Positions 46,135 to 55,360 are shown, counted from the stretch's first letter. The stretch: 64,000 nucleotides of DNA from Actinopolyspora erythraea (GCF_002263515.1 NZ_CP022752.1:992001-1056000), one strand, 5' to 3'. Made by a program: numbers and translations. Notes: a model not told the origin generated them from the sequence alone.

Positions 46135-47559
46135 TCAAAGCGGAATGTTGGCGTGGGCCCCGCTGCGCTCGGAAGCGGCGGCCAGGACCTCGGCCAGTCG
46201 GCGTCGGCTCTCGGCCGGATCGATGACCTCGTCCACGAACCCGAGCTCGACCGCGCGCTCCACCCCGCCGGAGGCGCGTTCGTGCTCCGCTGCCAGTTCG
46301 TCCCGCAGCTCCTCGCGTTCCTCCTCGGGCGCGGCGGCCAGCTTCTTCCGGTGCAGCACACCCACCGCTGCCTTCGCGCCCATGACGGCGACCTCCGCAC
46401 CGGGCCAGGCGAGGACGTGGGTGGCCCCCAGCGCTCGGGAGTTCATCGCGATGTAGGCGCCGCCGTAGGACTTGCGCAGCACCAGGGTCACGCGTGGCAC
46501 CACGGCCTCACCGAAGGCGTGCAGCAGCTTGGCACCGCGACGTACCACCCCGTTCCACTCCTGGCTGACACCCGGCAGGTAGCCGGGCACGTCGACCAGC
46601 ACCACGAGCGGGACGCCGAAGCAGTCGCACATCCGCACGAAACGGGCGGCCTTCTCCGCCGAGAGCGAGTCCAGGCACCCTCCCAACCTGATCGGGTTGT
46701 TGGCCAGGACGCCCACCGAACGTCCGGCCAGCCTGCCCAGCCCCGTGATCATGTTCGGCGCCCACCGGGGCTGGAGCTCCTCGAACCCGCTCAGCCCCGT
46801 TTCCCCGCCGTCCAGGATGTCGCTGATGACCGGATGCATGTCGTAGGCTCGCTGCGGGCGGTCCGGCAGCAGGTTCCCCAGCTCCGGCCGTTCGGTGGTG
46901 GTGTGAGGGGAGAACACGCCGGGACGGGCGAGCATCCCCGTCACCCGGCGGGCGCGGGTGTAGGCGTCGGACTCGTCCTCGGCGACGAGGTGGACCACAC
47001 CGGACCGCTTGCCGTGCGCGTCCACCCCGCCGAGCCCCTCCATGTCGATCTCCTCGCCCGTGACGCTTCTGACCACGTCGGGGCCGGTGACGAACATCTT
47101 GCCCGAAGGGCTCATGACGACCACGTCCGTCAGGGCGGGCCCGTAGACCGCGCCCCCGGCGGCCGGACCGACTATCACCGAGATCTGGGGAACACGGCCG
47201 GAAGCGCGGATCATGGCGGAGAACATCCGCCCCATGCCGTCGAGGGAGAGCACGCCCTCCGGCAACCGGGCCCCACCGGAGTGCCACACGCCGATGACGG
47301 GGCAGCGCTCGGCCAACGCCAGATCGATCGCTTCCACGACGCGCCCGCACCCCGCCGCGCCCATCGCCCCGCCCATCCTCGTCACGTCGGAGCAGTAAGC
47401 CACCACCCGAGTCCCGTCCACCGCCCCGCGCCCGGTGAGCACCCCGCTCTCGTCCCGCTCGTGCAGCGGCTCCAGCGTCCCCGGGTCAACCAGCTGTTCC
47501 AACCGGAGCATTGGATCACGGTGTTCCCGTTCGATACCAGGATGATCTTGAATGCTCAT
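46135..47559 (-). CDS. Acyl-CoA carboxylase beta (carboxyltransferase) subunit
   Basis: 474 residues from ATG 47559, shorter than PccB/AccD5 (~520-540). Carboxyltransferase motifs: GGAMGAAGCGRVVEAIDLAL, HSGGARLPEG, GPAAGGAVYGPAL in the N-domain; LVDVPGYLPGVSQEWNGVVR and KSYGGAYIAMNSRALGA in the C-domain. It transfers carboxyl from carboxybiotin to acetyl-, propionyl- or longer acyl-CoA. The biotinylated alpha subunit is not in the window, so it must be supplied in trans. Confidence 0.92.
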   Translation of the reverse strand: MSIQDHPGIEREHRDPMLRLEQLVDPGTLEPLHERDESGVLTGRGAVDGTRVVAYCSDVTRMGGAMGAAGCGRVVEAIDLALAERCPVIGVWHSGGARLPEGVLSLDGMGRMFSAMIRASGRVPQISVIVGPAAGGAVYGPALTDVVVMSPSGKMFVTGPDVVRSVTGEEIDMEGLGGVDAHGKRSGVVHLVAEDESDAYTRARRVTGMLARPGVFSPHTTTERPELGNLLPDRPQRAYDMHPVISDILDGGETGLSGFEELQPRWAPNMITGLGRLAGRSVGVLANNPIRLGGCLDSLSAEKAARFVRMCDCFGVPLVVLVDVPGYLPGVSQEWNGVVRRGAKLLHAFGEAVVPRVTLVLRKSYGGAYIAMNSRALGATHVLAWPGAEVAVMGAKAAVGVLHRKKLAAAPEEEREELRDELAAEHERASGGVERAVELGFVDEVIDPAESRRRLAEVLAAASERSGAHANIPL

Positions 47560-47628
47560 TCGTGCTCCGGAACGTCGATTCGGCGCGGGATTTATTCGTC
47601 GAGGATTCGGTGTGGTATCGGCGAGGTG

Positions 47629-47871
47629 TCACGTGTCGTCCCGTGCCTCGCAGTGTTTCCATTGATCAAACTGGATGCGTGTGGTGCTCTCCTCCTCAGG
47701 AGCGGAGGAAAAGCCTCCTATGGCTCGTCGTTCCCCGCTGTTGTGGTCGAAAACGGGATGTCGCAGGATGTCACGAGCTTCGCTGTGCACGGTTTCGAAA
47801 CTGCCGTCGTAAACCAGTCGGGTGAGTTCTTCGGCAGCGCCGTCGCTCGGTTCGCGATCCTGAAACTCCAT
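47629..47871 (-). CDS. Hypothetical small protein next to DUF5988
   Basis: 80 residues from ATG 47871, with TAGGAATCAGCG upstream. Acidic: EEELTRLV-like helix (GAAEELTRLVYDGSFETVHS) and IQFDQWKHCEARDDT at the end. No family recognised. It lies 40 bases downstream of DUF5988 on the same strand and may be cotranscribed. Confidence 0.5.
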   Translation of the reverse strand: MEFQDREPSDGAAEELTRLVYDGSFETVHSEARDILRHPVFDHNSGERRAIGGFSSAPEEESTTRIQFDQWKHCEARDDT

Positions 47872-47910
47872 CGCTGATTCCTAGTGGTCGACTGCGGGGA
47901 TCGAGGTGGA

Positions 47911-48117
47911 TCACTCGGCGCTCCGCGTGCGGTAGGACCACCGGAACACCGGTATGACGTCCCCCGAGGGGTCCTCGTAGCTGCCGGAGAACGAGTAGTG
48001 CTCGTAACCGTTGCGGCGCGGAATCTTTATCTCCTCCTGGGGCGGGGTGGGGAGTGGATGCCTGTCTGTCAGTTCTGTGGGGCCGCCTTCCAGCACGACC
48101 TCGCGGTTTCCTCGCAT
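47911..48117 (-). CDS. DUF5988 family protein
   Basis: 68 residues from ATG 48117. VVLEGGPTELTDRHPLP, IPRRNGYEHYSFSG and VIPVFRWSYRTRSAE fit DUF5988, small actinobacterial proteins (EGGP...GYEHF...FRW.YRT). Function unknown. The 284 bp upstream (48118-48401) hold the presumed promoter and nothing else seen. Confidence 0.75.
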   Translation of the reverse strand: MRGNREVVLEGGPTELTDRHPLPTPPQEEIKIPRRNGYEHYSFSGSYEDPSGDVIPVFRWSYRTRSAE

Positions 48118-48401
48118 GGCTGCCGCCTTCTGATCTCGCCGAGGGGTCGAACTCGTTGCCGTGTCGGACCTTTCGGCGGGGTGGTGATTTGCGTCACCGA
48201 TATGGTCGGCGTGGCGTGTGCTCGGGGCGAGGCCGCGTTTCACGCGGCGAAACACGGATTGGCGGCCCGCGCGTGCTTCGCCGGAGCGCGCGCGTCCGAG
48301 GCGGAGCCGAGCCCGAACGGACGGTCCGCGAGTGGAGAGTGATCGACTCCGTGGGACGTCCGGGCCGGGTGGCCGCCGAGGGGGCCGTGTGACAGGTTGT
48401 C

Positions 48402-48968
48402 GTGCCGCGTGGTGAGAAATCGCTGGACCTCGACCTCGGTGAACCGGATGCTCGGCGGATGCCTTCACCCGAATCGGCGGCGAGGCGGCTGCGGGAGCAC
48501 GCCGTGCTGTGGAGCGCGCGGGAGGTCCGTGCCGAGGAGGTCGTTCGCGTCGCCTGCGATGCGCTGGTGGTCGGGCTCGACAGTCCTGCCCTGCGCATCC
48601 TTGCCGCGTGCACCCGTGCCGAGGCCGATGACGAGGTCCGTGAGCTGCTTACCGAGGTGCTCGGTGAGCTCGGTCTGGTCTTCTACCCGCTCGACGGCGA
48701 GGCGGCGTGGGAGCCCGCCGTGCGGCTGCTCGCGCGGCGGTTCCTGGCGGGTGAGACGAGTCCTCGGGATTTCACGCGGCGTCTCCACCGGAACTACGGG
48801 CACGAGGTGGACGCGGCCTTGCCGTTCGTCGAGCTCGACGAGCTCTACGACACCCTCGACTACACCGAATGCACGGTCGCGGAGCTCGACGACGAGGTCA
48901 TCGCCGAGGCCCGCCGCATCGCGGCCCATCCGAACGAGCCGAGCGGGCCCACCAGTACCTCCGGCTGA
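48402..48968 (+). CDS. Hypothetical protein
   Basis: 188 residues from GTG 48402; ATG 48459 (MPSPESAARRLREHAVLW) is an alternative giving 169. Helical and acidic with AEEVVRVACDALVVGLDSPALRILAACTRAE, and later FTRRLHRNYGHEVDAALPFVELDELYDTL, a pattern of small immunity-like or regulatory helical proteins. No clear family. Its stop is followed in the same frame by the TetR fragment. Confidence 0.6.
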   Translation: MPRGEKSLDLDLGEPDARRMPSPESAARRLREHAVLWSAREVRAEEVVRVACDALVVGLDSPALRILAACTRAEADDEVRELLTEVLGELGLVFYPLDGEAAWEPAVRLLARRFLAGETSPRDFTRRLHRNYGHEVDAALPFVELDELYDTLDYTECTVAELDDEVIAEARRIAAHPNEPSGPTSTSG

Positions 48969-49475
48969 CTCTCCCGGAACGCCCGAGAGCTCCTGTCGGA
49001 CGAGCTTCGGCGTTTCGCCATGCGTGAGCTCATCGACAAGATCGGCCGACGGATCACGGCCGGTGCGGAACTCCGGATCGCGGATGCGCGCGAGGGACGG
49101 GTTGTGGAGGCAGCGCTGGCGCTACTGCTGGAGTTGCTTCCGCTCGACGAGGAACGACGTACCGAGGCGTGTATTTATCAGGCGTTCGTCGCGGAGGCGG
49201 CGAATGATTCCGTCATAGCCGAGATCCGCCAGGGTGCCGATGACGGGGTTCGTCAGCAGTGTCGCCACACCCTCGAGAGTCTGGCCGAATTCGGTCATGT
49301 CGCCGCGAGCCGGGTGATCGATATCGAGGTCGAACGGCTTCACGCACTGCTCGACGGACTCACCGCGCACCTTCTCGCTCGTCCGGAGGACACACCTTTC
49401 GCCAGGGTCGAGGGGCTGTTGCTTACCCATTTGCATGACCTGGGAAAGCCAGGGTATCGGGGTAGTCTTCAGTAG
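48969..49475 (+). pseudogene. TetR-family regulator lacking its DNA-binding domain
   Basis: In-frame sequence from 48969 contains ELRRFAMRELIDKIGRRI and continues with a TetR C-terminal ligand domain: VVEAALALLLELLPLDEERR, TEACIYQAFVAEAA, LHALLDGLTAHLLARPE and TPFARVEGLLLTHLHDLG. The N-terminal ~50-residue helix-turn-helix is absent: a stop of the preceding gene lies directly upstream. An ATG at 49020 would give 151 residues. Probably a beheaded regulator. Frame intact, so a dominant-negative role cannot be excluded. Confidence 0.65.
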
Positions 49476-49609
49476 CCGAGCGGCCTGCCCGGTGGGCAGA
49501 GATCGGCTGAAGGACTGGCTCGTTCAGGTCTGTCCAGTGGTGTGCGGTCAGGCCGCGGCTGTGTCCGATGCCGCGCGGTCCGGCAACGGACGGTCAACAG
49601 ACTCCGTGC

Positions 49610-50578
49610 TCAGGCCAGCGACTTCACCCACTCGGTGACGGTGCGCGCGTACCGCTCGGGGTCCGTGGCGTGCATCGAGTGCGGCATCTCGGGTAACGAG
49701 TGGTAGGTGACCGGCTGCCCGGCCGCCTCGATCAGCTGGCGGGCCCGCTGCGCCTGCACGTCGGCGACGGCGCCGATCAGTTGCCCGGTGTCCGCGTCGG
49801 TCCGGCGGAAGTGGTGGGTGAGCAGCACCGGTACCCGGACCCGGGAGAGCACGGTGGCCTGGTCGCATCCCGCGGTCATGCTGCCGGACACGAAGGCCCC
49901 GGCCCATTCCGGGTCGTACTCCCGCAGGTTCTGCGGTGGTCCGGTGCCGGGGTCGGTCTCCGCCTCCTCCGCACGCGTACCCGTCAGTCCCTCCAGCAGC
50001 AAGCGCGGGAGCTCGTCCGGCAGAGCCCGTCGCAGGCCGCGCCAGTCGCCGATCGACCACTGGTCGCCGAGCCACTTGTGCCACGCCGCGAACACAGGTC
50101 CCATCCCCTGCCGGATCGACGGGCCGCAGGCGGGGTTCGTCTCCGAGGAGAACAGCGGCGGGTCCTCGTACACCGCCCCCAGGATCTGGCCGGGTTTCGC
50201 GTAGGCCGACAACCAGGCCGAGAGCACCCCGCCGGAGGAATGTCCCGCCACGAACGTGGGGCGCCCGATGACGAGGTCGATGAACCGCACGAGATCGTTG
50301 CCGAGGTTGTCGAGGGTGTAGCGCCCGGGCGTCCACGTCGAACGGCCCTGCCCCCGCAGGTCCACCGCGAAGACCCGGAAGTGCTCCGCGAACAACGCGA
50401 GCACGGGTTCGTAGCCCCACCACGACTCGCTCTGCCCCGGAACCAGCAGCAGCGCGGGGGAGTCCGGTTCCCCGGCGACGGCGTAGTTCATGCGGACTTC
50501 CCCGAGGTCGGCGGTCCACTCGGGGTGTTCGTGCGGTACGAAGGTCTCGGCCCGGTCCTCGGCTTCGGATACGTTCAC
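49610..50578 (-). CDS. Alpha/beta hydrolase
   Basis: 322 residues (MNVSEAEDRAETFVPHEHP). Features: ALLLVPGQSESWWGYEP oxyanion region, VDLRGQGRSTWTPGRYTLDN, nucleophile elbow AGHSSGGVLSAWLSA (Ser about 117), and catalytic His in LPEMPHSMHATDP. Cytosolic; resembles epoxide-hydrolase/haloperoxidase-like serine hydrolases. Convergent with the TetR remnant, which may once have regulated it. Confidence 0.85.
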   Translation of the reverse strand: MNVSEAEDRAETFVPHEHPEWTADLGEVRMNYAVAGEPDSPALLLVPGQSESWWGYEPVLALFAEHFRVFAVDLRGQGRSTWTPGRYTLDNLGNDLVRFIDLVIGRPTFVAGHSSGGVLSAWLSAYAKPGQILGAVYEDPPLFSSETNPACGPSIRQGMGPVFAAWHKWLGDQWSIGDWRGLRRALPDELPRLLLEGLTGTRAEEAETDPGTGPPQNLREYDPEWAGAFVSGSMTAGCDQATVLSRVRVPVLLTHHFRRTDADTGQLIGAVADVQAQRARQLIEAAGQPVTYHSLPEMPHSMHATDPERYARTVTEWVKSLA

Positions 50579-51208
50579 GTTCGCTGGCTCCCGTCGAGGT
50601 GCGTGGCGTCGAGCCCGAGGGCTCCACTTCCGGTCTCGATTTCCCGATTGTCCCGGTCAGGCGGGATCATGGGTATCGCGAACACGGATGGTTTTCTCGT
50701 CCACGCGAGGGACAGGGGCAGCATCGCTCGTCTCTCGGGAAAGACGCTCCGGCTTCGTCCGGCTGCGCTCGACTTCCAGATCATCACCGAGTCCCACCGG
50801 CGTGGGCCCACCGACCCCACAGACCGGCACCTCACTGCTTTCCGGGATCCCCTCGGGACGGAGTCGCAACGCCTGGAGAAAATCTATACTCGTGACCATA
50901 GACATCCTGCTGTTTCGTGGTTAATCTTTTGATTGTACGGAGCTGACAGGAGGGGTCTTCGACGAGTCGTGGTGAGTGCGCTGTGTCGTGGCCGCGCGGT
51001 TCGACGTGAGTTCCGCGCCGGCACGACCGGCGGGGCGGACCGCGACCCTGCGGGGAAGGAGGCGTCGTTCGCATCCGTTCGGGACGTGTCCTTCCCGTGC
51101 GGACGGCTCGGCCGCTGTGCTGAGGTGGTCGAGTGAACCCTCCGAGCCCCCGGCGCACTCCGGGACGCGCCGGGGGCCTGTCCATGTGCGCGCGGAGAAG
51201 GTAGGGCG
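50579..51208. other. Long intergenic region before the MerR gene
   Basis: 630 bp. An AT-rich island lies at 50880-50935. A 67-codon frame (50933-51136) exists but I cannot support it. A strong hairpin follows at 51145. Otherwise nothing recognised. Confidence 0.4.
51145..51179. terminator. GC-rich hairpin upstream of the MerR gene
   Basis: AGCCCCCGGCGC, a ~10-base loop, then GCGCCGGGGGCCT: a stem of at least 11 pairs, 30 bases before the MerR ATG. Terminator or attenuator. Confidence 0.55.
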
Positions 51209-51538
51209 ATGAGCAGTGACCCGTCGCGGTCGGTGAGCAAGTTCGACGATGAGGACTACCCCGCTTTCACGATGGGGCGGGCCGCGGAGATGGTGGGAGT
51301 CGCGCAGCCGTTCCTGCGCTCGCTGGAGGAAGCGGGACTGATCGTTCCGGAGCGCTCGTCCGGGGGACATCGTCGGTACTCGCGGCGGCAACTGCGCAAG
51401 GCGGAGCGGGCGCGTCGCCTGGTGGACCAGGGCACTCCGGTGTCGGCGGCCTGCCGCATCATCAGCCTGGAGGACCAGCTCGCCGAGTACACCGACGAGG
51501 ATCCTTCCGACGGTCAGGCGGAGGACTCCTCCGCCTGA
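51209..51538 (+). CDS. MerR-family transcriptional regulator (HspR-like size)
   Basis: 109 residues. N-terminal winged helix-turn-helix: YPAFTMGRAAEMVGVAQPFL then EEAGLIVPERSSGGHRRYS, residues about 15-60, followed by RRLVDQGTPVSAACRIISLEDQL. The acidic tail is short with no effector domain, similar in size to HspR. Its nearest partner is an Hsp20 gene 365 bp away on the other strand, so control of that chaperone is plausible, but I do not see a HAIR operator. Confidence 0.8.
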   Translation: MSSDPSRSVSKFDDEDYPAFTMGRAAEMVGVAQPFLRSLEEAGLIVPERSSGGHRRYSRRQLRKAERARRLVDQGTPVSAACRIISLEDQLAEYTDEDPSDGQAEDSSA

Positions 51539-51567
51539 GTGCCCCTGGAGCGGGGCGGAACGACGTG

Positions 51568-51732
51568 TCAGACGAGTACCTGGTGGACGAACACGACCAG
51601 GTTCTGCGCCCCGGTCGCCAGCAGTCCCAGCAGGTGGCGGGTGCCTGCGGCGGTCTGCCGGGGCGCGGTGACCAGCGCATACGCGAAGAGGGCCGCGATC
51701 AGCCACACCGCCGTACGACGCGGGGAAGTCAT
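51568..51732 (-). CDS. Small membrane protein, hypothetical
   Basis: 54 residues from ATG 51732, with GGAGTGG upstream. Two hydrophobic stretches: RTAVWLIAALFAYALVTAP and LLGLLATGAQNLVVFVHQVL. Convergent with the MerR gene. No family named. Confidence 0.5.
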   Translation of the reverse strand: MTSPRRTAVWLIAALFAYALVTAPRQTAAGTRHLLGLLATGAQNLVVFVHQVLV

Positions 51733-51902
51733 GGCCACTCCAGTCCGTCGCGGGGTACGCCGCCCCACCCGGGGAAGAGCGGGGGCGGGGCAGCGGGCGT
51801 AACGTGATCACGACCCGGCGGGGCGCCCGGTGGTCGGCTTCCGGGTGCTCCGGTTCCGTTGGCTTCGCTCGGCGGGACGCCGCGCGGGCTCCCGCCGGTG
51901 GT

Positions 51903-52352
51903 TCACTCGTTGCCGCTTTCGATGACTCGTTGGCCGCCCTTGCCGCGCTCGACGTTGATCTGGCGCGGTTTCGCCTGGTCGGCCACGGGCAGCGTCACGG
52001 TCAGCACTCCGTCCGTGTAGTCGGCCGCGATGTTGTCGACGTCGAGGCCGTCGCCGAGGGAGAGCTGGCGGGAGAACGTCCCGCGGGGGCGCTCCGCTGC
52101 CACGTAGCTGACCTCGCCGTCGCCCTGCGAGCTCCTGCGGCCGGGCCGTTCGGCCCGCACTGTCAGGGTGTTGTTCTCCGCGCGCACGTCGAGCGACTCC
52201 GGATCGACCCCGGGCAGGTCGAACTCGACGATGTAGCTCTCCCCGGACCGGTAGGCGTCCATGGGCATGCTCTGCGGCGCCCTGCTGGAGCCGAACACCT
52301 CGGTGGCGAGCCGGTTCAGGTCACGAAACAGCGGGTCGAAAGCCACGGTCAT
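51903..52352 (-). CDS. Hsp20/alpha-crystallin small heat-shock protein
   Basis: 149 residues from ATG 52352, with AAGGAGGAACG upstream. The alpha-crystallin domain spans about 35-130: YIVEFDLPGVDPESLDVRAE, LTVRAER, GTFSRQLSLGDGLDVDNIAA and GVLTVTLPVAD. The C-terminal RQINVE supplies an I-x-V type oligomerisation motif. ATP-independent holdase. The AT-rich upstream region (52420-52460) probably holds the promoter, with a TTGAAA box on the minus strand. Confidence 0.93.
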   Translation of the reverse strand: MTVAFDPLFRDLNRLATEVFGSSRAPQSMPMDAYRSGESYIVEFDLPGVDPESLDVRAENNTLTVRAERPGRRSSQGDGEVSYVAAERPRGTFSRQLSLGDGLDVDNIAADYTDGVLTVTLPVADQAKPRQINVERGKGGQRVIESGNE

Positions 52353-52510
52353 GGTGCGTTCCTCCTTATCCGTGTCCAACTGTCCTGGCTGAGCCCTGTT
52401 TCGTTGTGCTCCTGCCGTGACACCTCTTATTCTGCTACGGCGAGCATAAATTTTCAACCCTGACGATCAGTGCCTAGTTCCATTTGCGGAAGAAGACATG
52501 TGGAGGAGCG

Positions 52511-53155
52511 ATGAGCGGTCTGCACGTGGTCCATCGCTGTGTCACCGGGGCCGATCCCCGATGGGAGGGATACCTCGTCGGTCGCGAGGCAGTGGTCACC
52601 GCGCGGTCCCTGCCACGCGTGCGGCGCGACCTGGAGCGGATCCTGGTGGACCGGTTGGCCGAATGGCCCTCCGAGGGGCTGGTCGAGCACACCGAGCACG
52701 ACCTCGGCGACGGGGTGTGGGTGCGCGAGTGCCTCGACGAGCACGCGCTGCGGCGGGCGCACACCACGCGGGTCGTGCTGGACGCCCTGGCCGATCCGAG
52801 GCTGCGCGAACAGTTGGCCGCGTTGCCGGAAACGCTCGCGGGCGGAGTGGTAGTGCTCTCCACCGTCGGTGGGGACACCCTCGACTGGATCCGTGACCAG
52901 CACGACGGGTACGGCACGCTGGTCGTGGCCAACGCGCTGACCAACCACCGCCTGTGGTGGAACGCCCTCACGCCACCCGGGGACGGGAAGACCACCGCCG
53001 CGTCGGGGACGGTCAGCCTGACCGACCTGGAACTGGCCACCGCCGAGGGCAGCATCGACGAGTGGATCGCCGCCAGCGAGTGCGGCCGTCACGTCCTCGC
53101 CGACACGCTGCCCACCGAACCGGCAGCGGGAAGGGAGCCCAGCGGGGAGCACTGA
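52511..53155 (+). CDS. Hypothetical protein divergent from hsp20
   Basis: 214 residues from ATG 52511, with GGAGGAGCG upstream. Soluble. LEHTEHDLGDGVWVRECLDE, RVVLDALADPRLREQLAALP and STVGGDTLDWIRDQHDGYGT are visible. No domain recognised. It shares the divergent promoter region with the small heat-shock gene. Confidence 0.65.
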   Translation: MSGLHVVHRCVTGADPRWEGYLVGREAVVTARSLPRVRRDLERILVDRLAEWPSEGLVEHTEHDLGDGVWVRECLDEHALRRAHTTRVVLDALADPRLREQLAALPETLAGGVVVLSTVGGDTLDWIRDQHDGYGTLVVANALTNHRLWWNALTPPGDGKTTAASGTVSLTDLELATAEGSIDEWIAASECGRHVLADTLPTEPAAGREPSGEH

Positions 53156-53246
53156 CCCGCCGAGCGCGCCGCGGCACCGGAGCCCCGATTCAGGGCAGGG
53201 AGCACCGGGCGGTCTCGTCACGCTCTTCGGCGGGGTGCGCGCCCCC

Positions 53247-54107
53247 TCAGTGGATCTCGCGGTTGCGGATCAGCAGCATCGCACCGCCGCAGAGCAGCGC
53301 GGCGTAGCCCGCGAACACCAGTGCGCTGCCCCACCAGGAGAAGCCGTAACTACCGCCGAAGATCGCGTGCAGCTGCTGGAACGCCTGCGCGGGCACGATC
53401 GGCTCACGTGCCCCGGCGACCTCCGAGATGAACATCGGCACGGCCAGGTTGCCCACGATCCCGTTCGAGGCGGCACCGGGCAGGTAGCTGCTCAACCAGG
53501 ACAGCTCGGTGCCGGCGAGTACGACGGAGGCCAGCACGTCCACCATGAACTTGTAGAACACCAGGACCAGCACGGCCGCCACCGAGTTGTTCACCAGCGC
53601 GCCGAAACCGAAGCCCACCAGCGCCCACAACACCGTCGCCAGCACGCCGGCACCGCCGATGAGCAGCCACTGGTCCAGGCCGCCCACGCCCCCCGCTCCG
53701 CTACTCAGCGTTCCGCCGAGGAAACCGCCCAGGAACCCGAAGACGGCGTTGACGACGCCGTATACCACCGCCAGCGCCAGGCAGACCACCAGCTTGGCGC
53801 CCAGTACGGAGCTTCGCGGGTTCGCGGTGAGGAAGGTGGTGGTGACGGTCCGGTGCCAGGACTCCCGTGTCATGACCAGCGCGCCGAGCAGGGCGGCGAA
53901 GATCGTGCTGTAGTTCGTAGCCAGCGACATCGCCAGCAGCCCGGTGGGCAGCGCCTGCCCGGTGATCTCCTGGATCATGTCCACCCGGCCGATCGCGGTG
54001 CCGTACCAGGCGACCAGCAGGCTCCACGGCGCCACCGGCAGCAGCAACGCCCACCACAGGTTCGTGGGCAGCATCTTGCGGATCTCGGCTCTGATCAGCC
54101 CGGTCAT
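53247..54107 (-). CDS. ABC-2 type transporter permease
   Basis: 286 residues, starting within the end of the ATPase gene (4-base overlap). Six hydrophobic segments including LWWALLLPVAPWSLLVAWYG, LVVCLALAVVYGVVNAVFGFL, WLLIGGAGVLATVLWALVGF and WGSALVFAGYAALLCGGAML. An N-terminal MTGLIRAEIRKML is typical of ABC-2 permeases. Partner of the upstream ATPase; substrate unknown. Confidence 0.87.
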   Translation of the reverse strand: MTGLIRAEIRKMLPTNLWWALLLPVAPWSLLVAWYGTAIGRVDMIQEITGQALPTGLLAMSLATNYSTIFAALLGALVMTRESWHRTVTTTFLTANPRSSVLGAKLVVCLALAVVYGVVNAVFGFLGGFLGGTLSSGAGGVGGLDQWLLIGGAGVLATVLWALVGFGFGALVNNSVAAVLVLVFYKFMVDVLASVVLAGTELSWLSSYLPGAASNGIVGNLAVPMFISEVAGAREPIVPAQAFQQLHAIFGGSYGFSWWGSALVFAGYAALLCGGAMLLIRNREIH

Positions 54108-55360
54108 CGGGTCTCACCCCCGTGCGTGTCGTCCCCGTCACGGGACTGTTCGTGCTCCCGCCGTTCCTGCTGCCCGCCGTGCTGTTCCGGCGGCTCGGAT
54201 CGGGAACCGTAGCCGCCTCCCAGGCCGGGCGGCCCCGAAGTGGCGGAGGGGGAGTCGGGCGGCGGCTGTTCCGCGCCGTACGGGGCCCAGGGGCTGGGCG
54301 CGGGTGGCCGCGCCGTCGGTTGAGGTGGTGGTTGCGGTGGGGGTGCCTGTTGCCCCGGCGGCTGCTGGGGCATCGGTTGGGGCCGCCACTGCTGCGGCTG
54401 TTGGGCCGAGCCGTCCGGATTCCTCGCCCCCCTCGGGCCGAACGGCTGGTCGGATCCGGTGAACTGCCCCTCGGTGAGCTGGAAGAACAGCTGCTCCAGA
54501 TCGCCCGAGGATTCCTGTAACTCCTGGATCGCCACTCCGGCGCGTAACGCCAGGTCGGCCATGCCGCGGGCGTCCACACCCGTGACGGCGAGCTTGCCGT
54601 CGTGCAGGTACTCGGCGCTGGCTCCCGTACCTCGCAGCATCGAGGTCAGCGCCACCGGGTCCGAGACGCGGACCAGCACGCGGGAGCGCTGCGTGGCGCG
54701 CAGCTGTTCCAGGCTGCCGTTGTAGACGGAGTGGCCCTTGCTGACGATCACCACGTGATCCACGGTGTGCTCCATCTCGCGGAGCAGGTGGCTGGAGACC
54801 AGCACGGTGCGCCCGGTGGCGGCGTAGGCCTTCAGAAAACCCCGCAGCCAGGCGATCCCCTCCGGGTCCATCCCGTTCGCGGGTTCGTCGAGTATCAGGA
54901 TTCGCGGGTCGCCCAGCAGTGCCGTGGCCAGTGCCAGCCGCTGCCGCATCCCGAGTGAGAAACTCCTGGTTCTCCGCCCCGCGGCGCTGCTCAGCCCCAC
55001 CAGCTCCAGCACCCGGTCGGCCTGCTCGTCCGGCAGTCCCGTGGCGGCCGTGTAGCAGCGCAGGTGGTTCCGCGCGGTGTGCCCGGGGTGGAACGACTGC
55101 GAGTCCAGCACCGCGCCCACGGTCCTGGCGGGGTGGTGGAGTCGGCCGAACGGCACGCCGTCCACGTAGGCCGCGCCGGAAGTCGGTTTCAGCAGCCCCA
55201 GGATCATGCGCAGCGTGGTGGTCTTGCCCGAACCGTTCGGCCCGAGGAAGCCGGTGACCGAGCCCGGCTCGACGGTGAAGTCGAGGTTCTGGACCGCGAT
55301 CAGTGGCCCGAAACTTCTGTGCAGCTGTTGCACCAGGATGCGGCCGCTGCCGTCGTGCAC
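54104..55360 (-). CDS. ABC exporter ATPase with Pro/Gln-rich C-terminal extension
   Basis: 418 residues from GTG 55360, with GGAGGAACGA upstream. Walker A FLGPNGSGKTTTLRM (about 40), signature-like FSLGMRQRLALATALL (about 140), Walker B ILILDEPANGMDPEG and the H-loop SSHLLREME. Residues ~1-305 form a normal ABC-2 ATPase. The last ~110 residues are low complexity (QQPQQWRPQPMPQQPPGQQA and on), ending in a charged EQHGGQQERREHEQSRDGDD. Such tails are not needed for ATPase function. Coupled to the permease. Confidence 0.9.
   Translation of the reverse strand: MHDGSGRILVQQLHRSFGPLIAVQNLDFTVEPGSVTGFLGPNGSGKTTTLRMILGLLKPTSGAAYVDGVPFGRLHHPARTVGAVLDSQSFHPGHTARNHLRCYTAATGLPDEQADRVLELVGLSSAAGRRTRSFSLGMRQRLALATALLGDPRILILDEPANGMDPEGIAWLRGFLKAYAATGRTVLVSSHLLREMEHTVDHVVIVSKGHSVYNGSLEQLRATQRSRVLVRVSDPVALTSMLRGTGASAEYLHDGKLAVTGVDARGMADLALRAGVAIQELQESSGDLEQLFFQLTEGQFTGSDQPFGPRGARNPDGSAQQPQQWRPQPMPQQPPGQQAPPPQPPPQPTARPPAPSPWAPYGAEQPPPDSPSATSGPPGLGGGYGSRSEPPEQHGGQQERREHEQSRDGDDTHGGETR

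Noticed and set aside
50933..51136. 67-codon frame after an AGGAGG-like site and before a hairpin
   Set aside because: The arrangement is suggestive, but the peptide has no recognisable features and the start is unclear.
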